Shown piece by piece: positions 1 to 7,909 of a DNA stretch of 64,000 nucleotides. Origin of the DNA: Anaerovibrio lipolyticus (GTDB taxonomy: Bacteria; Bacillota; Negativicutes; Selenomonadales; Selenomonadaceae). Every line of letters starts with the position of its first letter. Within the stretch, counting starts at the first letter, position 1. Under the pieces are notes generated by a model, which was not told the origin of the DNA, made no database searches, and saw only the letters and a program-made list of their open reading frames with translations. The stretch lies in contig NZ_JADYTY010000001.1 in NCBI RefSeq assembly GCF_021531495.1, positions 62,001-126,000 on the forward strand, in the 5' to 3' direction. A program made the translations under genes and the position numbers.

Positions 1-44
1 GTGAGAAGAAATTATCTCTAGGTCAGCTTTTTAGTTTGTATATT

Positions 45-947
45 TTACTTAAGGGCTTCCTTAAGAGTGAGGACATTCTGTTTCATGGTGTTGATATAAG
101 CATCCAGAGCCTGTTCATTGGCTTCACCAGTAACAATAGGATCCAAAGCATAGATATGAGCACCGGTTTCTCTAGCAATGGTTTCTGCAACTGTTGGAGA
201 ATACTGTGGTTCTGTAAACAATACCTTGGTTGGCAGCTTGTTGACATCCTTGATAATATCCTCCAGCTCCTGAGGAGATGGCTCAGAGCCAGGTTCTCTT
301 TCAATAACCTTGATAATATTCAGGTTAAATTCCTGAGCAAAATAAGGGAAGGCTTCATGGAAAGTAACAATATCCCGATGGGAAATATCCTTCAGTTCAT
401 TGTTCATATCAGCCTGCAGTTCCTTTAGCTTGCCAATATAAACAGCAGCATTGGCCTTGTAGGCCTCAGCATGGTTGGGATCTGCACTACATAGCTGCTG
501 GGAAATATTCTCCACCTGCTTAATGGCATTATCCACATCCAGCCATACATGAGGATTTGGCTGGCCATTTTCCTCCAGAAGGGAAATATCCTTGCTGGCA
601 TCAATAACCGTCAGATTTTTATGCTCCTTGATTACCTTGTCCAAAAAGGATTCCATGCCGGCACCGTTGGCCACAAAAACATCTGCCTTTTCCAGAGTTT
701 TCATATCATCAGTGGTTAGCTGATAATCGTGGAGACAGCCGGTCTGAGGCTTGGTCATATTGGTAAGTTGTACGCCCTCCACACCCTTGGTAATATTGGC
801 GGTAGCAATATACATAGGATAGAAGGAAGTAACAATATGCAGCTGGCCATTCTTTTTGGCGCTCTCCTGGGCATTATTGCCACAGCCTGCTAATAAGCTG
901 GTTGCTAGCAAAAGCATGGTGAGAAGTAAATAAAATAGTTTCTTCAT
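45..947 (-). CDS. metal ABC transporter substrate-binding lipoprotein (ZnuA/TroA family)
   Basis: This is the extracytoplasmic binding protein of a divalent-metal ABC importer (cluster 9 family), which captures the metal and passes it to a permease. The hydrophobic N-terminus ends in a lipobox, LLAGC. I chose the second ATG as start because it lies seven bases after AAGGAG, while the first ATG nearly touches that site. Candidate metal ligands are the histidines in LHDYQL, NPHVWLD and FHEAFPYF, plus an acidic residue in ALDPIV near the C-terminus. The length of about 300 residues is normal. There is no His-rich loop, so zinc is not certain; manganese or iron are possible. The ATPase and permease genes are not seen and may lie beyond the left edge, downstream of this gene. 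Confidence 0.88.
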   Translation of the reverse strand: MKKLFYLLLTMLLLATSLLAGCGNNAQESAKKNGQLHIVTSFYPMYIATANITKGVEGVQLTNMTKPQTGCLHDYQLTTDDMKTLEKADVFVANGAGMESFLDKVIKEHKNLTVIDASKDISLLEENGQPNPHVWLDVDNAIKQVENISQQLCSADPNHAEAYKANAAVYIGKLKELQADMNNELKDISHRDIVTFHEAFPYFAQEFNLNIIKVIEREPGSEPSPQELEDIIKDVNKLPTKVLFTEPQYSPTVAETIARETGAHIYALDPIVTGEANEQALDAYINTMKQNVLTLKEALK

Positions 948-991
948 ATGCATTCTCCTTATACAAAAAATAAAACTTAAATCGTGTATAC

Positions 992-1020
992 ATCATACCA
1001 TTTTTGTCAATGAACAACAA
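992..1020 (-). promoter_or_regulatory. promoter of the metal-binding lipoprotein gene
   Basis: On the minus strand TTGTTG (1015-1020) and TATGAT (992-997) are separated by 17 bases. This is a good sigma-A type match about 45 bases before the lipoprotein start codon. Confidence 0.5.
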
Positions 1021-1025
1021 TAAAT

Positions 1026-1040
1026 TGATAATAATTTTCA
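1026..1040. promoter_or_regulatory. Fur-like operator
   Basis: TGATAAT-A-ATTTTCA fits the 7-1-7 Fur-family pattern TGATAATNATTATCA with one mismatch. It lies directly upstream of the -35 element of the minus-strand metal transporter gene, where a metal-dependent repressor could act. The half-sites resemble Fur boxes more than the usual Zur or PerR boxes. Binding is inferred. Confidence 0.45.
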
Positions 1041-1067
1041 TCTGTTAGGGAGAGAATATATTTGGGC

Positions 1068-1101
1068 AAAAAAGATGGCGGTATCAAGTCCTGATACCGC
1101 C
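1068..1101 (-). terminator. orphan intrinsic terminator, minus strand
   Basis: A perfect 10-bp stem (GGCGGTATCA with its complement at 1077-1086 and 1092-1101, 5-base loop) is followed on the minus strand, three bases later, by six T residues (1068-1073). No minus-strand gene upstream of it is recognisable between this point and ribF. It may end an unannotated short transcript or block read-through toward the metal transporter promoter. The rest of the 954-1322 intergenic stretch holds only the promoter elements listed separately. Confidence 0.5.
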
Positions 1102-1259
1102 AATGGGATGGAGAAAATGATGTATATGGGATAGTACTGAAAGTACATATCTTGTACATCAAAGGGATTGTATATAATATAGCAGGCTTGTCTGAAAAGA
1201 AAATGAAAATTTCCAGGAAAGCAAAAAATTTGTTGAACATAAAACTAAATATCCCGGCA

Positions 1260-1288
1260 TTTACTTTGGAAAGTTTAGGGGTTATAAT
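1260..1288 (+). promoter_or_regulatory. promoter of ribF
   Basis: TTTACT (1260-1265), a 17-base spacer and a perfect TATAAT (1283-1288) lie 35 bases before the ribF start. Confidence 0.55.
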
Positions 1289-1322
1289 AAATGGCAGTAA
1301 TAAATGATTGATAGGTGATAAG

Positions 1323-2261
1323 ATGCTTATATGCAATAAATTAAGTGAAGCAAAACAACTTTTAGGAGATAAAGGAACAGCGGTGGCTCTGGGAACCTTT
1401 GACGGAGTTCATATCGGCCACCAAAGTATTATTCAGCGGGCTATGAATCTGGCCAAGGCTCACAAGCTGGTCAGCGTGGTTTATACCTTTAGCAACCACC
1501 CCTTGGAGCAGATTGCTCCTGATAAGGTACCTATGCAGATTGGGGATAATATTTCCAAGGCAGATATTCTGAAAGCTATGGGAGTACAGATGCTGGTGAA
1601 TGTGGCCTTTAATGAAAAGCTGTGCCGCCAAAGTCCAGAGACTTTTATTGATGAACTTTGCCGCAGTTTGAATCCTCATTATCTGGTAACAGGCCCTAAT
1701 TTTTCCTTTGGCGCCAAGGCCAAGGGCAATCCTCGTATGCTGCTGCGCATGGGGGAGGAATATGGCTTTCAGGCAGAGGTGGGCCAGGCGGTACAGCTGG
1801 ATGGCCGTATGGTAAGCAGTACCAGAATCCGCAGTCTTATCGAAGCCGGGGATTTGGAAAAAACCAATGAATATCTTGGCAGGTATTTCAGCTTTGGAGG
1901 CCGGGTGATTCACGGAGATCATCGTGGTCGGAAACTGGGCTTTCCTACAGCCAATCTGGCTATCGGATCTCATCGGGCCATGCTGCCTAATGGTGCTTAT
2001 GCTGTGCTGATTTGGCTAAATGGCAAAAGATATAATGGCATTGCCAATATAGGGGATAATCCTACCTTTGAGGGCTGTAATCGCCGCCTGGAGGTGAATA
2101 TTTTGGATTTTTCCCAGAATATCTACGATGCGGCTATTACGGTACAGTTTGTGGGCAAGCTTAGGGAGCAGAAAAAATTTAGCGGTGTAGATGCCTTGGT
2201 AAAACAGCTTCGTGCAGATGAAATCACTGCCCGCAAATTATTGGCAGACAAAGTTAAATAA
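1323..2261 (+). CDS. ribF: bifunctional riboflavin kinase / FAD synthetase
   Basis: RibF phosphorylates riboflavin to FMN and adenylates FMN to FAD in the cytoplasm. The N-terminal nucleotidyltransferase (FAD synthetase) domain shows ALGTFDGVHIGHQ near residue 25. The C-terminal riboflavin kinase domain shows GRKLGFPTANL and IANIGDNPTF. The length of 313 residues is typical of the bifunctional enzyme. The start at 1323 follows AGGTGA at good spacing; an ATG 15 bases upstream is in frame but has no ribosome site. The gene stands next to rpsO, as in many Firmicutes, but rpsO has its own promoter. Confidence 0.95.
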   Translation: MLICNKLSEAKQLLGDKGTAVALGTFDGVHIGHQSIIQRAMNLAKAHKLVSVVYTFSNHPLEQIAPDKVPMQIGDNISKADILKAMGVQMLVNVAFNEKLCRQSPETFIDELCRSLNPHYLVTGPNFSFGAKAKGNPRMLLRMGEEYGFQAEVGQAVQLDGRMVSSTRIRSLIEAGDLEKTNEYLGRYFSFGGRVIHGDHRGRKLGFPTANLAIGSHRAMLPNGAYAVLIWLNGKRYNGIANIGDNPTFEGCNRRLEVNILDFSQNIYDAAITVQFVGKLREQKKFSGVDALVKQLRADEITARKLLADKVK

Positions 2262-2264
2262 GTA

Positions 2265-2293
2265 TTTACAGAGTTGAGATTTTGTGATATAGT
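2265..2293 (+). promoter_or_regulatory. promoter of rpsO
   Basis: TTTACA (2265-2270), a 17-base spacer and TATAGT (2288-2293) begin four bases after the ribF stop codon. Confidence 0.6.
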
Positions 2294-2404
2294 ATCCATT
2301 GTGTGTCAGATAATTTATGAATGGGCGCATGCCTCTTGCCTAGATGAGCGACACTCCGACGCTGGTCCCGGCTTGGGGAAATAATTAATTAGGAGGAATA
2401 TATT
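2294..2404 (+). promoter_or_regulatory. structured 5' leader of rpsO
   Basis: About 110 untranslated bases separate the rpsO promoter from its start. The middle (roughly 2320-2380) is GC-rich compared with its flanks, with complementary stretches around GGGCGCATGCC and GACGCTGGTCCCGGC. Ribosomal protein S15 represses its own mRNA through leader structures in several bacteria, so this is a candidate autoregulatory element. I did not match it to a specific published S15 leader class. Confidence 0.35.
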
Positions 2405-2671
2405 ATGTTGACTCAGGAAGCAAAGCAGGAAATTATTCAGAAGTATGCCGTACACGAGGGTGACACTGGTTCTCCAGAGGTACAGATTGCAGTTCTCACT
2501 GCACGTATCATTTACCTCACCGAGCATCTGAAGGAGCACAAGAAGGATCATCATTCCCGTCGTGGTCTGTTGAAGATGGTTGGTCATCGTCGTCGTCTTT
2601 TGGCTTATCTGAACAAGGTTGACATCGAGCGCTATCGTGCAATCGTTGCTAAGCTGGGCCTGCGCAAGTAA
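2405..2671 (+). CDS. rpsO: 30S ribosomal protein S15
   Basis: S15 is a primary 16S rRNA binding protein of the small subunit platform. The 88 residues match the family length. The sequence carries the characteristic [13 protein letters not shown] and [20 protein letters not shown] segments. A strong AGGAGG lies upstream of the ATG. Its own promoter and terminator make it a separate transcription unit between ribF and pnp, the common rpsO-pnp order. Confidence 0.98.
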   Translation: MLTQEAKQEIIQKYAVHEGDTGSPEVQIAVLTARIIYLTEHLKEHKKDHHSRRGLLKMVGHRRRLLAYLNKVDIERYRAIVAKLGLRK

Positions 2672-2679
2672 TTGCATTG

Positions 2680-2711
2680 AATCCCTCACTTCGGTGGGGG
2701 ATTTTTGTTTT
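2680..2711 (+). terminator. intrinsic terminator of rpsO
   Basis: A 10-bp stem (AATCCCTCAC pairing with GTGGGGGATT, one G-T pair) closes on a TTCG tetraloop and runs into a T-rich tract, nine bases after the rpsO stop. Confidence 0.85.
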
Positions 2712-2745
2712 TGTAAAAAAATATTAGGCTTTTTATTTGAATATG

Positions 2746-2754
2746 TGTTATACT
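2746..2754 (+). promoter_or_regulatory. extended -10 promoter of pnp
   Basis: TGT-TATACT forms an extended -10 element 44 bases before the pnp start. No good -35 is visible, which is usual for this promoter class. Confidence 0.4.
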
Positions 2755-2797
2755 AACTTAGTATGCAAAAAGAATGAAAATTAGGAGGAAAAACTTG

Positions 2798-4867
2798 ATG
2801 CAGAGTTTTGAAATGCAGCTTGGCGGCAGAACTTTTACCGTTGAGACTGGCAAGATGGCAAAGCAGGCAAATGGTGCTGTTTTGGTTCGTTACGGTGAAT
2901 CCGTTGTATTGGTTACTGCTACCGCTTCTGAGGAGCCTCGTGAGGGTGTTGATTTCTTCCCTTTGACCGTTGATTATGAGGAGAAGATGTACGCCGCTGG
3001 TAAGATTCCTGGTGGTTTTATAAAGAGAGAAGGTCGTCCTGGAGAGTCTGCGATTCTGTGCAGCCGTCTCATTGACCGTCCTATTCGCCCTCTGTTCCCA
3101 GAGGGTTATAGAAATGATGTACAGATTGTAGCTACTGTATTGTCCGTAGAGCAGGACAATGCACCAGAGATTGCAGCTATGATTGGTGCATCCTGTGCTT
3201 TGACTATTTCTGATATTCCTTTCATGGGCCCTATTGCTGGTGTTCGCGTAGGCCGTATTGATGGAGAGTTTGTTATCAACCCTACAGTTGAGCAGCGTGA
3301 AAAGTCTGATTTGAATCTGACCATTGCTGGCTCCCGTGATGCAGTTATGATGGTTGAGGCTGGTGCTGATGAGCTGCCAGAGGAAGTTATTCTGGAGGCC
3401 ATTCTCTTCGGTCACGAGGAAATCAAGAAGATTGTTGCTTTTCAGGATGAGATGCAGAAGACTGTAGGCAAGGCTAAGAGAGAGGTTAGGCTCTTTGCTG
3501 TACCAGAGGAAATGGAGCAGGCTATTCGTGCCTATGCTACTGATAAGCTGGATGCTGCAGTACGCAACCCAGATAAGCTGGATCGTGACGAGCATATTGC
3601 TGCTGTTAAGGCTGATGCTTTGGAGCATTTCCTGGAGATTTATCCAGATGCGGTTAAGGAAATTCCTTATATGCTCCACAAGATTGTTAAGGAAATCGTG
3701 CGCCGCATGATTACTAAGGAGAAGATTCGTCCTGATGGTCGTGAGGTAGAAGAGGTTCGTCCTATTAGCTGTGAGGTAGGTATTTTGCCTCGTACTCATG
3801 GTTCTGGCCTGTTTACCCGTGGTCAGACTCAGATCTTGACTATTACTACCTTGGGCTCTCTGGGAGATGAGCAGGTAATTGATGGCCTTGGTGTAGAAAC
3901 CAGCAAGCATTATATCCATCAGTATAATTTCCCTGGCTACTCTGTAGGCGAGGCTCGTCCTGTTCGTGGCCCAGGCCGTCGTGAGATTGGTCATGGTGCT
4001 TTGGCAGAGCGTGCTTTGGTGCCTGTTATTCCTTCCACTGAGGAGTTCCCATATACTATCCGCATGGTTTCCGAGGTATTGGAGTCCAACGGCTCTAGCT
4101 CTATGGGTTCCGTTTGCGGCAGCACTCTTTCCCTGATGCATGCCGGTGTGCCTATTAAGCGCCCAGTTTCCGGCGTGGCTATGGGTCTGGTAAAGGATGG
4201 AGAGGATTATACCATTCTCACCGATATTCAGGGCATGGAGGATGCTCTGGGTGATATGGACTTCAAGGTAGCAGGTACTACTGAGGGCGTTACTGCTATA
4301 CAGATGGATATTAAGATTAAGGGTATTTCCCGTGAGATTCTGTCTTCTGCTTTGGCTCAGGCTAAGCGGGGCCGTGCCTTTATTCTGGGCAAGATGCTGG
4401 AGTGCATTGCTCAGCCAAATGAGGAATTGAGCAAATATGCTCCTCGTGTTACTACCATGCACATTAAGCCAGATAAGATTCGCGAGGTTATTGGGCCAGG
4501 CGGCAAGATGATTAAGAAGATTATCGACGAGTGCGGTGTACAGATCGATATTGATGATGATGGAACTGTTCGTATTTCTGCTACCAGCGTAGATGCTTCC
4601 GCTGCGGCCGTAGCTGCTATTGAGGATATCGTTCGCGAGGTAGAGGTAGGTCAGGTATATAGAGGCAAGGTTACTCGCTTGATGGCTTTTGGTGCCTTTG
4701 TTGAGCTCTTCCCAGGCCATGAAGGTCTTTGCCATATTTCCCAGCTGGACAAAAAGCGTGTGGAAAAGGTAGAGGACTATGTTAAGGAAGGCGACGAGCT
4801 GGATGTTAAGGTTGTTGAGATTGACCAGAAGGGCCGCGTAAATCTGTCTCATAAGGTTCTGCTGTAA
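2798..4867 (+). CDS. pnp: polyribonucleotide nucleotidyltransferase (PNPase)
   Basis: PNPase is a trimeric 3'-5' phosphorolytic exoribonuclease that degrades mRNA and processes RNA ends. Two RNase PH domains (about residues 1-140 and 300-530) flank a helical domain. They are followed by a KH domain with [11 protein letters not shown] and an S1 domain with [19 protein letters not shown] start the 689-residue protein at 2798, ten bases after AGGAGG; the in-frame ATG at 2774 lies upstream of that site. The gene ends with a strong terminator. Confidence 0.97.
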   Translation: MQSFEMQLGGRTFTVETGKMAKQANGAVLVRYGESVVLVTATASEEPREGVDFFPLTVDYEEKMYAAGKIPGGFIKREGRPGESAILCSRLIDRPIRPLFPEGYRNDVQIVATVLSVEQDNAPEIAAMIGASCALTISDIPFMGPIAGVRVGRIDGEFVINPTVEQREKSDLNLTIAGSRDAVMMVEAGADELPEEVILEAILFGHEEIKKIVAFQDEMQKTVGKAKREVRLFAVPEEMEQAIRAYATDKLDAAVRNPDKLDRDEHIAAVKADALEHFLEIYPDAVKEIPYMLHKIVKEIVRRMITKEKIRPDGREVEEVRPISCEVGILPRTHGSGLFTRGQTQILTITTLGSLGDEQVIDGLGVETSKHYIHQYNFPGYSVGEARPVRGPGRREIGHGALAERALVPVIPSTEEFPYTIRMVSEVLESNGSSSMGSVCGSTLSLMHAGVPIKRPVSGVAMGLVKDGEDYTILTDIQGMEDALGDMDFKVAGTTEGVTAIQMDIKIKGISREILSSALAQAKRGRAFILGKMLECIAQPNEELSKYAPRVTTMHIKPDKIREVIGPGGKMIKKIIDECGVQIDIDDDGTVRISATSVDASAAAVAAIEDIVREVEVGQVYRGKVTRLMAFGAFVELFPGHEGLCHISQLDKKRVEKVEDYVKEGDELDVKVVEIDQKGRVNLSHKVLL

Positions 4868-4895
4868 TTTTGCAGGATTTCCAATAGTATTTCCG

Positions 4896-4941
4896 GGGCT
4901 CGCAGGTGGCTGTTAAAGGTCGGTTTGCGAGCCCTTTATTG
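4896..4941 (+). terminator. intrinsic terminator of pnp
   Basis: A perfect 9-bp stem (GGGCTCGCA at 4896-4904, TGCGAGCCC at 4926-4934) with a 21-base loop is followed by TTTATTGTT. It separates pnp from the next gene. Confidence 0.7.
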
Positions 4942-4959
4942 TTCTATGAGGTGATGAAC

Positions 4960-6291
4960 TTGTTGAAAGAGATGAAGCAGTCTCCTTCGGAGATGGCCAG
5001 AAGATTTCTGGTATTCTCTCTCTGTCTGGTCTTTATGGGCTTTGGTGTAGCCTGTATGATTAAATCTGCCCTGGGTGTATCCCCGATTTCATCCCTGCCG
5101 TATACCTTTTCCTTGCTTTTTACAGGTATTACTGTAGGTGGTTGGACAGCTCTGTTGAATCTGTTTATGATTATTCTCCAGCCTGTGCTAAAGCCAGGGA
5201 TACCAAAGAAGCTGTTGTTTTTGCAGGCAGGCATGACAGTAGTATTTGGTTATTTTATTGATTTGTCCTTGGAATTTTTGGCACCTTTGGTTTTGACTGC
5301 CTATATAGGCCAGGTGGCTATGCTTTTTGCTGGCTGTACCATTATGGCCTTTGGTATATATCTGGGGATTATTGCCAGAATTACTTTACTGCCTATGGAT
5401 GCCTTGCTGCAGGTGGTATCTGAGCGCTTGAGAAAGCCGTATACTTCTGTAAAGGTTGTTTCCGATTTGGGTATGACTATTACATCAGCTGTTTTGTGTC
5501 TGGTGTTTATAGGGGAACTGGCCACTGTGCGAGAGGGTACTTTGATAGCAGCCTTTTTCTGTGGTTCAGAAATCAAATTTTTTAGTACCTATTTTAAGGG
5601 CTTGACCTATTTGCTTTTGCCAGAGAATTTAATTCAAAAGGAGCGGGAGAAGCAGGAACTGCCCCAGGTGTCAGAACAGCATTTTGTGCTGACTGTTTCC
5701 CATGAATATGGCAGTGGTGGCAGAACTATTGCCAGAAGAATTGCCCATGAGCTGGGACTGCCTTATTATGATACGGAGATAATCAAAATGGCAGCAGAGC
5801 GCAGTGATTTTGCGGAGGAATATCTCAAGGAGCACGAGGAAAAAATTACCAGTACCGCACTGTATAGGTTGTTTGACTGGTACACTGGGGCTTTGCCAGG
5901 GAATCAGAGACCTGTGCAGGAGCAGATTTTTCAGCTGGAAGCCAAGGTTATTCAGGAAATTGCGGCCAAGGATTCCTGCGTAATTGTAGGTCGTTTGGCT
6001 AATTATATTTTGCAGAAGCATCGTAATTCACTGCATATTTTTATTACTGCTGACGAAAAAGAAAGAGTACAGCGGGTTATGCGGAAGGAAAATATTTCTG
6101 CTGAGGAAGCCTTGGATAGGATTCAGGATTTTGCTTCAGATAGAAAAAATCATTGTCAGGAATTTTCTGATATGGAATGGGGCAATGGTATGAATTATGA
6201 TATTACCATTAAATCAAATCGTTATGGTGTGGATAGAACCGCAGCGATTTTGATACAGTTAATTAAGGAATTTAGAATGATGCAGTTTTAA
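4960..6291 (+). CDS. YczE-like membrane protein fused to a cytidylate-kinase-like domain
   Basis: The N-terminal half (to about residue 210) is a multi-pass membrane domain like the YczE/YitT-type DUF6198 proteins, with ALGVSPISSLPYTFS early on. The C-terminal half is a cytidylate-kinase-like P-loop domain that begins at VSHEYGSGGRTIARRIA and carries IVGRLANYIL further on. Its substrate is unknown, and it is not the housekeeping Cmk. The start is uncertain. TTG 4960 lies six bases after GAGGTG, ATG 4954 touches that site, and a GTG at 4906 sits inside the pnp terminator hairpin and is unlikely. The Rrf2 gene follows after 18 bases, so the two are probably co-transcribed. Confidence 0.8.
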   Translation: MLKEMKQSPSEMARRFLVFSLCLVFMGFGVACMIKSALGVSPISSLPYTFSLLFTGITVGGWTALLNLFMIILQPVLKPGIPKKLLFLQAGMTVVFGYFIDLSLEFLAPLVLTAYIGQVAMLFAGCTIMAFGIYLGIIARITLLPMDALLQVVSERLRKPYTSVKVVSDLGMTITSAVLCLVFIGELATVREGTLIAAFFCGSEIKFFSTYFKGLTYLLLPENLIQKEREKQELPQVSEQHFVLTVSHEYGSGGRTIARRIAHELGLPYYDTEIIKMAAERSDFAEEYLKEHEEKITSTALYRLFDWYTGALPGNQRPVQEQIFQLEAKVIQEIAAKDSCVIVGRLANYILQKHRNSLHIFITADEKERVQRVMRKENISAEEALDRIQDFASDRKNHCQEFSDMEWGNGMNYDITIKSNRYGVDRTAAILIQLIKEFRMMQF

Positions 6292-6309
6292 TAAAGGGAG
6301 GCAGGAGGC

Positions 6310-6732
6310 ATGAAGCTATCCCAGCGTGGTCGTTATGGCGTTCTGGCATTGCAGGATCTGGCCAATGAATATGGTACAGGGCCTGTAGCATTGAAATCTA
6401 TAGCAGAGCGTCAGGATATCTCAGAGAATTATTTGGAGCAGCTAATGGGTACCTTGAAAAAGGCAGGTTTTGTCAACAGTATTCGTGGAGCTCAGGGCGG
6501 CTATATACTAGCCAAGGAGCCTGTTGATATATCCATTGGGGAAATTATTGTTGCTATGGAGGGGCCTATTGCCTTTGCCGACTGTATGCAGATGGATGGG
6601 GATGCGCCCTATGTATGTGCAAAAGCAGCCAGCTGTAGTCGGCGGGATGTTTGGGACAAAATTGGAGCCAGAATAAATGAGGTTCTAAATTCTATTACCT
6701 TGGAGGAAATTAGGGAAAAACCGGGTAAATAA
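6310..6732 (+). CDS. Rrf2 family transcriptional regulator (IscR-like)
   Basis: This is a DNA-binding regulator of the Rrf2/IscR family. The winged helix-turn-helix begins at MKLSQRGRYGVLALQDLA and continues through SENYLEQLMGTLKKAGFV. Three cysteines after residue 90 (DCMQ, YVCAK, SCSRR) have the spacing expected of an Fe-S ligand set, so iron-sulfur or redox sensing is plausible. The length of 140 residues is typical. No isc/suf or nif genes adjoin it, so its targets are unknown. An AGGAGG-rich ribosome site precedes the ATG. Confidence 0.92.
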   Translation: MKLSQRGRYGVLALQDLANEYGTGPVALKSIAERQDISENYLEQLMGTLKKAGFVNSIRGAQGGYILAKEPVDISIGEIIVAMEGPIAFADCMQMDGDAPYVCAKAASCSRRDVWDKIGARINEVLNSITLEEIREKPGK

Positions 6733-6747
6733 ACCTAGTGTGAGCTA

Positions 6748-6775
6748 TTGTACTAGAAAAAATACATGTTATAAT
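6748..6775 (+). promoter_or_regulatory. promoter of the rodZ-like gene
   Basis: TTGTAC (6748-6753), 16 bases and TGT-TATAAT (6770-6775, extended -10) precede the gene by 46 bases. An inverted repeat, CTAGT (6735-6739) with ACTAG (6752-6756), overlaps the -35 and could be an operator. Confidence 0.6.
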
Positions 6776-6821
6776 AGGGTATAGCTAAATACATCAAAAG
6801 TATATTAGAGGAGGACGTAAC

Positions 6822-7889
6822 ATGGTTGGAGATATTCTGCGCGGGGAACGTGAGAAACAGGGATTAACCATTGAAGATATAGCTAGGGAAACCAGTATTC
6901 GTGATATATATTTGGAGGCTATAGAAAAGGGAGATTATGATTCCCTGCCTGGAGATGTATATGCCAAGGGATTTATTAGAAATTATTCCCGATTTTTGCA
7001 GATAGACGGGGATGCCCTGCTGGATAAATACGATGAGGAAAGAAATATTACCAAGGTGGTTCAGCCTGTAGATCAGCCTCAGGAGCCAGAGGTAAAATCC
7101 TCCGGCCACAGTCTTTTTGGCCGTAGTAAGGCTAGAGAGCTTAGTCCTGCGCAGGAGCCTGTCAGAAAGCCAGCGCAAAATCCTCAGCCTGTACAGCCAA
7201 AGAAGAATCTCTTTGCTGCTGGGGATGCCTATCGGGATAGCTTGGAGCGGGAAGAAAAAAGCGGTTCCAAGAAGTTTATGATTCTGCTGGGGATTATGTT
7301 TGTATTCCTAGGTGGCGTTTATATTGCCTTTATGGATGATGGTACTGAAAATGCGCCTAAGCAGGAGACAGTCAAGGTGGAAACTGCCAAGCCTGCACCA
7401 GTGGAAAAGAAATATGATGGTGTGGAGATTACCGCCAAGGCTTTGGAAAATTGCTGGATTTCCGTTAAGGTTGATGGTCAGCCAGCCTTTGAAGGTACCA
7501 TAGAAAAGGGTAAGGAAATGTCCTGGCAGGGTAAGGAGAATGTGGATATTCTGGCAGGCAACGCTGGTGGCATTCAGATTACCTTTAATGGCAAGGATGT
7601 AGGCCCTCTGGGAAAGATGGGCCAGGTAGAGGAGCGCAGCTTCAAGAAGGATGAGCCAGCTAAAGCAGCTGAAAATTCTCCTGCTCAGCAGGAAAGTGCC
7701 CCAAGCACCTATGAGGAAAGCAGCTCTCAGGCTAATCATTACAGTGCCCCAGAGCCACAGCCTCAGCCAGTGCAGGAAGAAGTGCCGGCTGCCCAGCCAG
7801 CAGCTCCTGAGCCTGTTGCTGCACCAGAGCCAGCACCAGCAGCCCCACAGCCAGCAGCAGAGACTGCACCAGCAGCACCTCAGGGCTGA
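6822..7889 (+). CDS. RodZ-like helix-turn-helix membrane protein (DUF4115)
   Basis: RodZ-type proteins link cytoplasmic MreB to the cell-elongation machinery in the membrane. Residues 1-70 form the cytoplasmic HTH domain (LRGEREKQGLTIEDIARETS). A single transmembrane helix lies near residue 155 (FMILLGIMFVFLGGVYIAF). A beta-rich DUF4115 domain spans about 190-270. The tail is very rich in Pro, Ala, Gln and Glu (about 280-355) and is probably an unstructured extracytoplasmic spacer. The gene has its own promoter and lies just ahead of ygiQ. I leave the symbol open because MreB is not in view. Confidence 0.85.
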   Translation: MVGDILRGEREKQGLTIEDIARETSIRDIYLEAIEKGDYDSLPGDVYAKGFIRNYSRFLQIDGDALLDKYDEERNITKVVQPVDQPQEPEVKSSGHSLFGRSKARELSPAQEPVRKPAQNPQPVQPKKNLFAAGDAYRDSLEREEKSGSKKFMILLGIMFVFLGGVYIAFMDDGTENAPKQETVKVETAKPAPVEKKYDGVEITAKALENCWISVKVDGQPAFEGTIEKGKEMSWQGKENVDILAGNAGGIQITFNGKDVGPLGKMGQVEERSFKKDEPAKAAENSPAQQESAPSTYEESSSQANHYSAPEPQPQPVQEEVPAAQPAAPEPVAAPEPAPAAPQPAAETAPAAPQG

Positions 7890-7909
7890 GATAGGAGCGG
7901 GAAGGTTTT

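Noticed and set aside
1007-1336. 109-residue minus-strand open frame in the ribF promoter region
   Set aside because: It overlaps the Fur-like box, the hairpin and the ribF start, and its sequence shows no family pattern.
2753-4852. 699-residue open frame on the minus strand opposite pnp
   Set aside because: It is the shadow of a strongly coding pnp gene, has a Leu/Asn/Ser-rich composition, no ribosome site and no motif.
4906-4959. GTG start for the YczE-kinase gene
   Set aside because: It lies inside the pnp terminator hairpin and has no ribosome site; GAGGTG further on serves the later start.
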